NCBI GenBank assembly: GCA_035513215.1
Contig: DATKCK010000078.1
Coordinates: forward strand, 37,762 to 101,761
From: DATCZB01 sp035513215
GTDB lineage: Bacteria > Pseudomonadota > Gammaproteobacteria > Steroidobacterales > Rariloculaceae
Direction: 5' to 3'
DNA: 64,000 nucleotides
In this document: positions 61,504 through 64,000 of the stretch, in pieces
Layout of the letters: each line of letters begins with the position of its first letter
How positions within the stretch are numbered: position 1 is the first letter of the stretch
Translations under genes and position numbers: made by a program
The notes under the pieces: generated by a model
The model's input: only the letters and a program-made list of their open reading frames with translations
The model's database searches: none
What the model was told of the DNA's origin: nothing

Positions 61504-63363
61504 CTAGAACAGGATGTTGAGCATGACTAGCGAGACGACGAGGAAGATCAGGCTCATCAGGCTGCCGGCTTTCAGGAAGTCGCGGACGTGGTAGCCGCCG
61601 GGGCCGAGAAGGAGGGCGTTGACCTGGTGGGTCGGCAATATGAATGAGTTCGAGGTTGAGATCGCGACGGTCAGGGCGAACATGGCGGGGTCCGCGCCGA
61701 CGGCGACGGCAAGGTTGACCGCGATCGGGACCAGCAGCACCGTCGCGCCGACGTTCGAGATGATCAGCGTGAACATGGCCGCGAGCACGGCGAGCACGGC
61801 CTGGAGCAGCCAGACGGGCAGGGCGCCGAAGTTGTTCTGAAGGTGCGCGGCGATGTAGCTGGCGAGCCCCGAGGCCTCGACGGCGCCGCCGAGCGGCAGG
61901 AGCCCGGCGAGCAGGAAAACCGTCGTCCAGCTGATCGATCGGTAGGCCTCGTCCATCGTCAGGAGCCCGAATGCGATCATGCCGACCGCGCCGGTCATCA
62001 GCGCCACCGGCAGCGCAATGTCCGTCAACAGAATCAGGCCCAGCGATACGGCGAGAAACGCGATCGCGAGCGCGACCTTGTAGGGGCTCTGCTCCTGGCG
62101 AGGATAGTCGGCCGTGACGACGACGAAATTCCGATCCTTCTCGAGCCTGGCAAGATCCTCCCAGCGGGTGTGGGCGATCAGCGTGTCGCCGGCCGCGAAA
62201 GGGACTTCCTGCAATGCGCTCGTGATCGCCTTTCCCGAGCGGTAGATGCTGAGCAGGCTCAGTCCCGTCTTCTCACGCAAGCGCAGGTCGCGTACGGTCT
62301 CGCCGATGAGGCTCGAATCCGGCGGCACGACGACCTCGGCGATGCCGGCCACGGCCCGTGCCAGCATGTAGCGAAAGTCCTTCAGCTTCGGCCTAAGAAT
62401 CAACCCGCCTGCTTCGATGAAACGCTTGAGCTCATCGGACTCGGCGATGACCGCGATCGTCGAGGGGGCAGGCAGCGCGGCCTCGATCGGCGGCGATACG
62501 ACGGAGGCGCCCGCGTGATGCAGGGCGACGATTTTCGCCTCGTACTGATGCTGAAGGCTGGCCAGATCCCGGCCGGCCAAGGGGCTTCCGGCCGGCACCT
62601 CGACTTCCCGCACGGCCGCGTTGATGCCGTGAACGTGCCGCATATAGCGTGCAGTGCCGAATCCGCGCAGCTTGCCGCGCTTGATTTCCCCCTGCGGCAG
62701 CACGTAACGCCCAAAGACAATGAAATAGGCCAGCCCCGCGACCACGAGCGCGATGCCGACGGGCGCGACGGAAAAGAGGTCGAACGGCTCCATCCGGCGA
62801 TCGGCAGGCAATCCGCGGTTCGATGTGTCGAGCAGGTCGTTGAGCATGATCAGCGGGCTCGATGCGACCATCGTCGTCGTCCCGCCTAGAATGGCGCAGA
62901 AGCCCATCGGCATGATGAGCCGGGACATCGGCAGCCGGGTTCGCGCCGAGATGCGGGAAACTACCGGCACGAATAGCGATGCGGCGCCGACGTTCTGCAT
63001 GAAGGACGATATCAGCGCGACCGTGCCGGATACCATTGCAACGATCTTTGCTTCGGTGTGACCGCCGTAGCGGAGAATCGCCCCGGCAACCTGATCCATG
63101 ACGCCGGTCTTGTCGAGGCCGGCGCCCAGTATCATCACGGCAATGATCGAAACGACGGCATCGCTCGACAAGCCCGCGAACAACAGCTCCGGCTCGAGCA
63201 GCTCGTTCAGCCCCGGCAGATAGATCAGGAGACCGAGCAGAGTCACGACGAGCAGGGCAACGACGTCGACACGCAGAATCTCCGTCGCGAACAGCACGAC
63301 GGCCAGAACGACGACGCCGAGCACGATCGCCATCTCGGTCGTCAATACGGGCAGCGCATCCAT
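61504..63363 (-). CDS. SLC13-family permease with two TrkA-C (RCK_C) domains
   Basis: A 619-residue membrane protein of the SLC13/divalent anion:sodium symporter superfamily. Two blocks of membrane helices (about residues 10-220 and 415-615) flank two soluble TrkA-C/RCK_C domains (about 225-320 and 325-400). Typical segments are SFMQNVGAASLFVPVVSRIS in the first half and SNVGATVLLVPIAVNLAV in the second. Substrate may be sulfate, a dicarboxylate or another anion; this cannot be read from the sequence. Convergent with the TRAP permease across a long inverted repeat. Confidence 0.9.
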   Translation of the reverse strand: MDALPVLTTEMAIVLGVVVLAVVLFATEILRVDVVALLVVTLLGLLIYLPGLNELLEPELLFAGLSSDAVVSIIAVMILGAGLDKTGVMDQVAGAILRYGGHTEAKIVAMVSGTVALISSFMQNVGAASLFVPVVSRISARTRLPMSRLIMPMGFCAILGGTTTMVASSPLIMLNDLLDTSNRGLPADRRMEPFDLFSVAPVGIALVVAGLAYFIVFGRYVLPQGEIKRGKLRGFGTARYMRHVHGINAAVREVEVPAGSPLAGRDLASLQHQYEAKIVALHHAGASVVSPPIEAALPAPSTIAVIAESDELKRFIEAGGLILRPKLKDFRYMLARAVAGIAEVVVPPDSSLIGETVRDLRLREKTGLSLLSIYRSGKAITSALQEVPFAAGDTLIAHTRWEDLARLEKDRNFVVVTADYPRQEQSPYKVALAIAFLAVSLGLILLTDIALPVALMTGAVGMIAFGLLTMDEAYRSISWTTVFLLAGLLPLGGAVEASGLASYIAAHLQNNFGALPVWLLQAVLAVLAAMFTLIISNVGATVLLVPIAVNLAVAVGADPAMFALTVAISTSNSFILPTHQVNALLLGPGGYHVRDFLKAGSLMSLIFLVVSLVMLNILF

Positions 63364-63392
63364 CGCCTGATCCTAAGGGCAATCCGTCCTGT

Positions 63393-63713
63393 TCAGCCCT
63401 CGGAAGTCTCGACCTGCCAGAGAATCTCGCGGACATTGCGTCCTTCGCGGAGCGCGCTCCACTGGTCGAAACGCTCGTAATAGGCCGAGACCTGGGCGAG
63501 GAGCTCAAGGTCCTTCACGTGCTCGCGATAGGCCTGCTCGAGGCGCTCGCGGCTTGCCCTGGCCATGCCGCGGCATTCCGCGACGGCCTCGCCGACCTCC
63601 GCGCGCGTGCATTCGGCGGCGGCCTTGAGATCGCCGTTCGCCAGCGGCAGCAGTTGCGGGAAGTCGGGCCCGACCTTTACCGTCGCGGGTATCACGAGCA
63701 CGTTGTCCGACAT
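63393..63713 (-). CDS. Hypothetical protein (106 aa), helical
   Basis: A 106-residue protein, probably mostly helical, with an N-terminal beta-like stretch (MSDNVLVIPATVKVGPDF) and an acidic/basic alternating helix-rich middle and end (RERLEQAYREHVKDLELLA). No family is recognised. ATG 63713 is chosen because a GAGGAG-like ribosome binding site lies about 10 bases upstream; the frame stays open further upstream. It is 29 bases before the SLC13 gene on the same strand and may be co-transcribed with it. Confidence 0.6.
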   Translation of the reverse strand: MSDNVLVIPATVKVGPDFPQLLPLANGDLKAAAECTRAEVGEAVAECRGMARASRERLEQAYREHVKDLELLAQVSAYYERFDQWSALREGRNVREILWQVETSEG

Positions 63714-63800
63714 CGGCTGACTCCTCGGAGCGGCTCCGATCGAGCACGATCGATCGCAAGTTGTGTATGCTGGCCAGACTCTAGCGCAAAACGAAAGCCC

Positions 63801-64000
63801 ATGAATGTCTATGAAGTGATCGCGGGCGCAAGCTCGTTCGAAGGCCTGGTTGCGGCCGAAAGGTCCGACCCGGAGCCCGGACCGACCGAAGTGCTGGTCC
63901 GCATGCATGCGGCCTCCCTGAATTTTCGCGACCTCGCGATCGTGCGAGGCAAGTACATCGGTGGTCCGGTGACGCGCAATACAATTCCGCTCTCCGATGG
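63801..64000 (+). CDS. MDR-family zinc/quinone oxidoreductase, 5' part
   Basis: Only the first 66 codons are inside the window. The visible N-terminus (MNVYEVIAGASSFEGL, then EVLVRMHAASLNFRDLAIVRGKY) is that of medium-chain dehydrogenase/reductase family members. The ASLNFRD segment is typical of alcohol dehydrogenases or quinone oxidoreductases. Substrate cannot be judged without the rest. Divergent from the hypothetical gene, with an 87-base gap between their starts. Confidence 0.8.
   Translation, partial: MNVYEVIAGASSFEGLVAAERSDPEPGPTEVLVRMHAASLNFRDLAIVRGKYIGGPVTRNTIPLSD

Overview
The window is 64 kb of GC-rich chromosome, densely coded on both strands, with no gene-free stretch longer than about 210 bases. 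No rRNA, phage, plasmid, insertion sequence or CRISPR array was seen. The core gene order is gammaproteobacterial: rng next to maf and a yhdP-type giant gene; coq7-crp beside rplM-rpsI; TIGR02449-zapA-6S RNA-fau; ygfB-pepP-ubiH-ubiI; and lptD-surA-pdxA-rsmA-apaH facing murU. No rRNA marker is present, so the lineage cannot be fixed further. A free-living aerobic heterotroph of a poorly sampled gammaproteobacterial order is likely (inference).

Layout. 1-7.9 kb: 3' end of maf, rng, yhdP-like, nit2-like amidase and tldD, with stop/start overlaps at three of the four junctions. 8-10 kb: three tiny unknown genes and an ExeA-type ATPase fused to an FHA domain. 10-15.2 kb: purine genes (purE-purK, purC), pmbA (partner of tldD) and a YihY/BrkB membrane protein. 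15.2-20.1 kb: a DjlA-like co-chaperone, crp with a perfect CRP-type box upstream, coq7, rplM-rpsI with a good promoter, tRNA-Gln(CTG), rpiA, a 69-residue lysine-rich histone-like protein with its own terminator, and an EVE-domain protein. 20.1-25.9 kb: fau, 6S RNA, zapA, a coiled-coil partner, ygfB, pepP and two ubiquinone hydroxylases. 25.9-32.5 kb: a tandem HtrA protease resembling eukaryotic Nma111, a DUF255 thioredoxin-like protein, lgt (apparent CTG start) and thyA. 32.5-35.6 kb: a kynurenine-to-quinolinate operon (haaO, kynU, kmo). 35.6-42.6 kb: apaH, rsmA, pdxA, surA, lptD, and divergent murU without its usual partner amgK.

42.6-59.5 kb is the accessory-looking part and the best candidate for a poorly described system. 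A DUF4159 protein is divergent from a run of seven genes: a membrane-anchored VWA protein, a secreted caspase/C13-like protein that lacks the catalytic Cys but carries an EF-hand, a secreted TPR protein with an HExxH...E zinc-peptidase site, a MoxR-type AAA+ ATPase, a DUF58 VWA protein, a BatA-type VWA protein and a 1266-residue DUF4175 membrane protein with Gln/Gly/Pro repeats. Three of the encoded proteins have a readable DxSxS MIDAS motif. Most junctions overlap or are separated by a few bases, so the genes are probably co-transcribed. The arrangement suggests a MoxR ATPase acting on VWA client proteins at the inner membrane, coupled to periplasmic peptidase-fold partners.

59.5-64 kb: a fused TRAP permease, an SLC13/RCK permease facing it across a long imperfect inverted repeat, a small unknown gene, and the 5' end of an MDR-family oxidoreductase. 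Dispersed GGGGTCAGACCCC palindromes occur in three intergenic regions.
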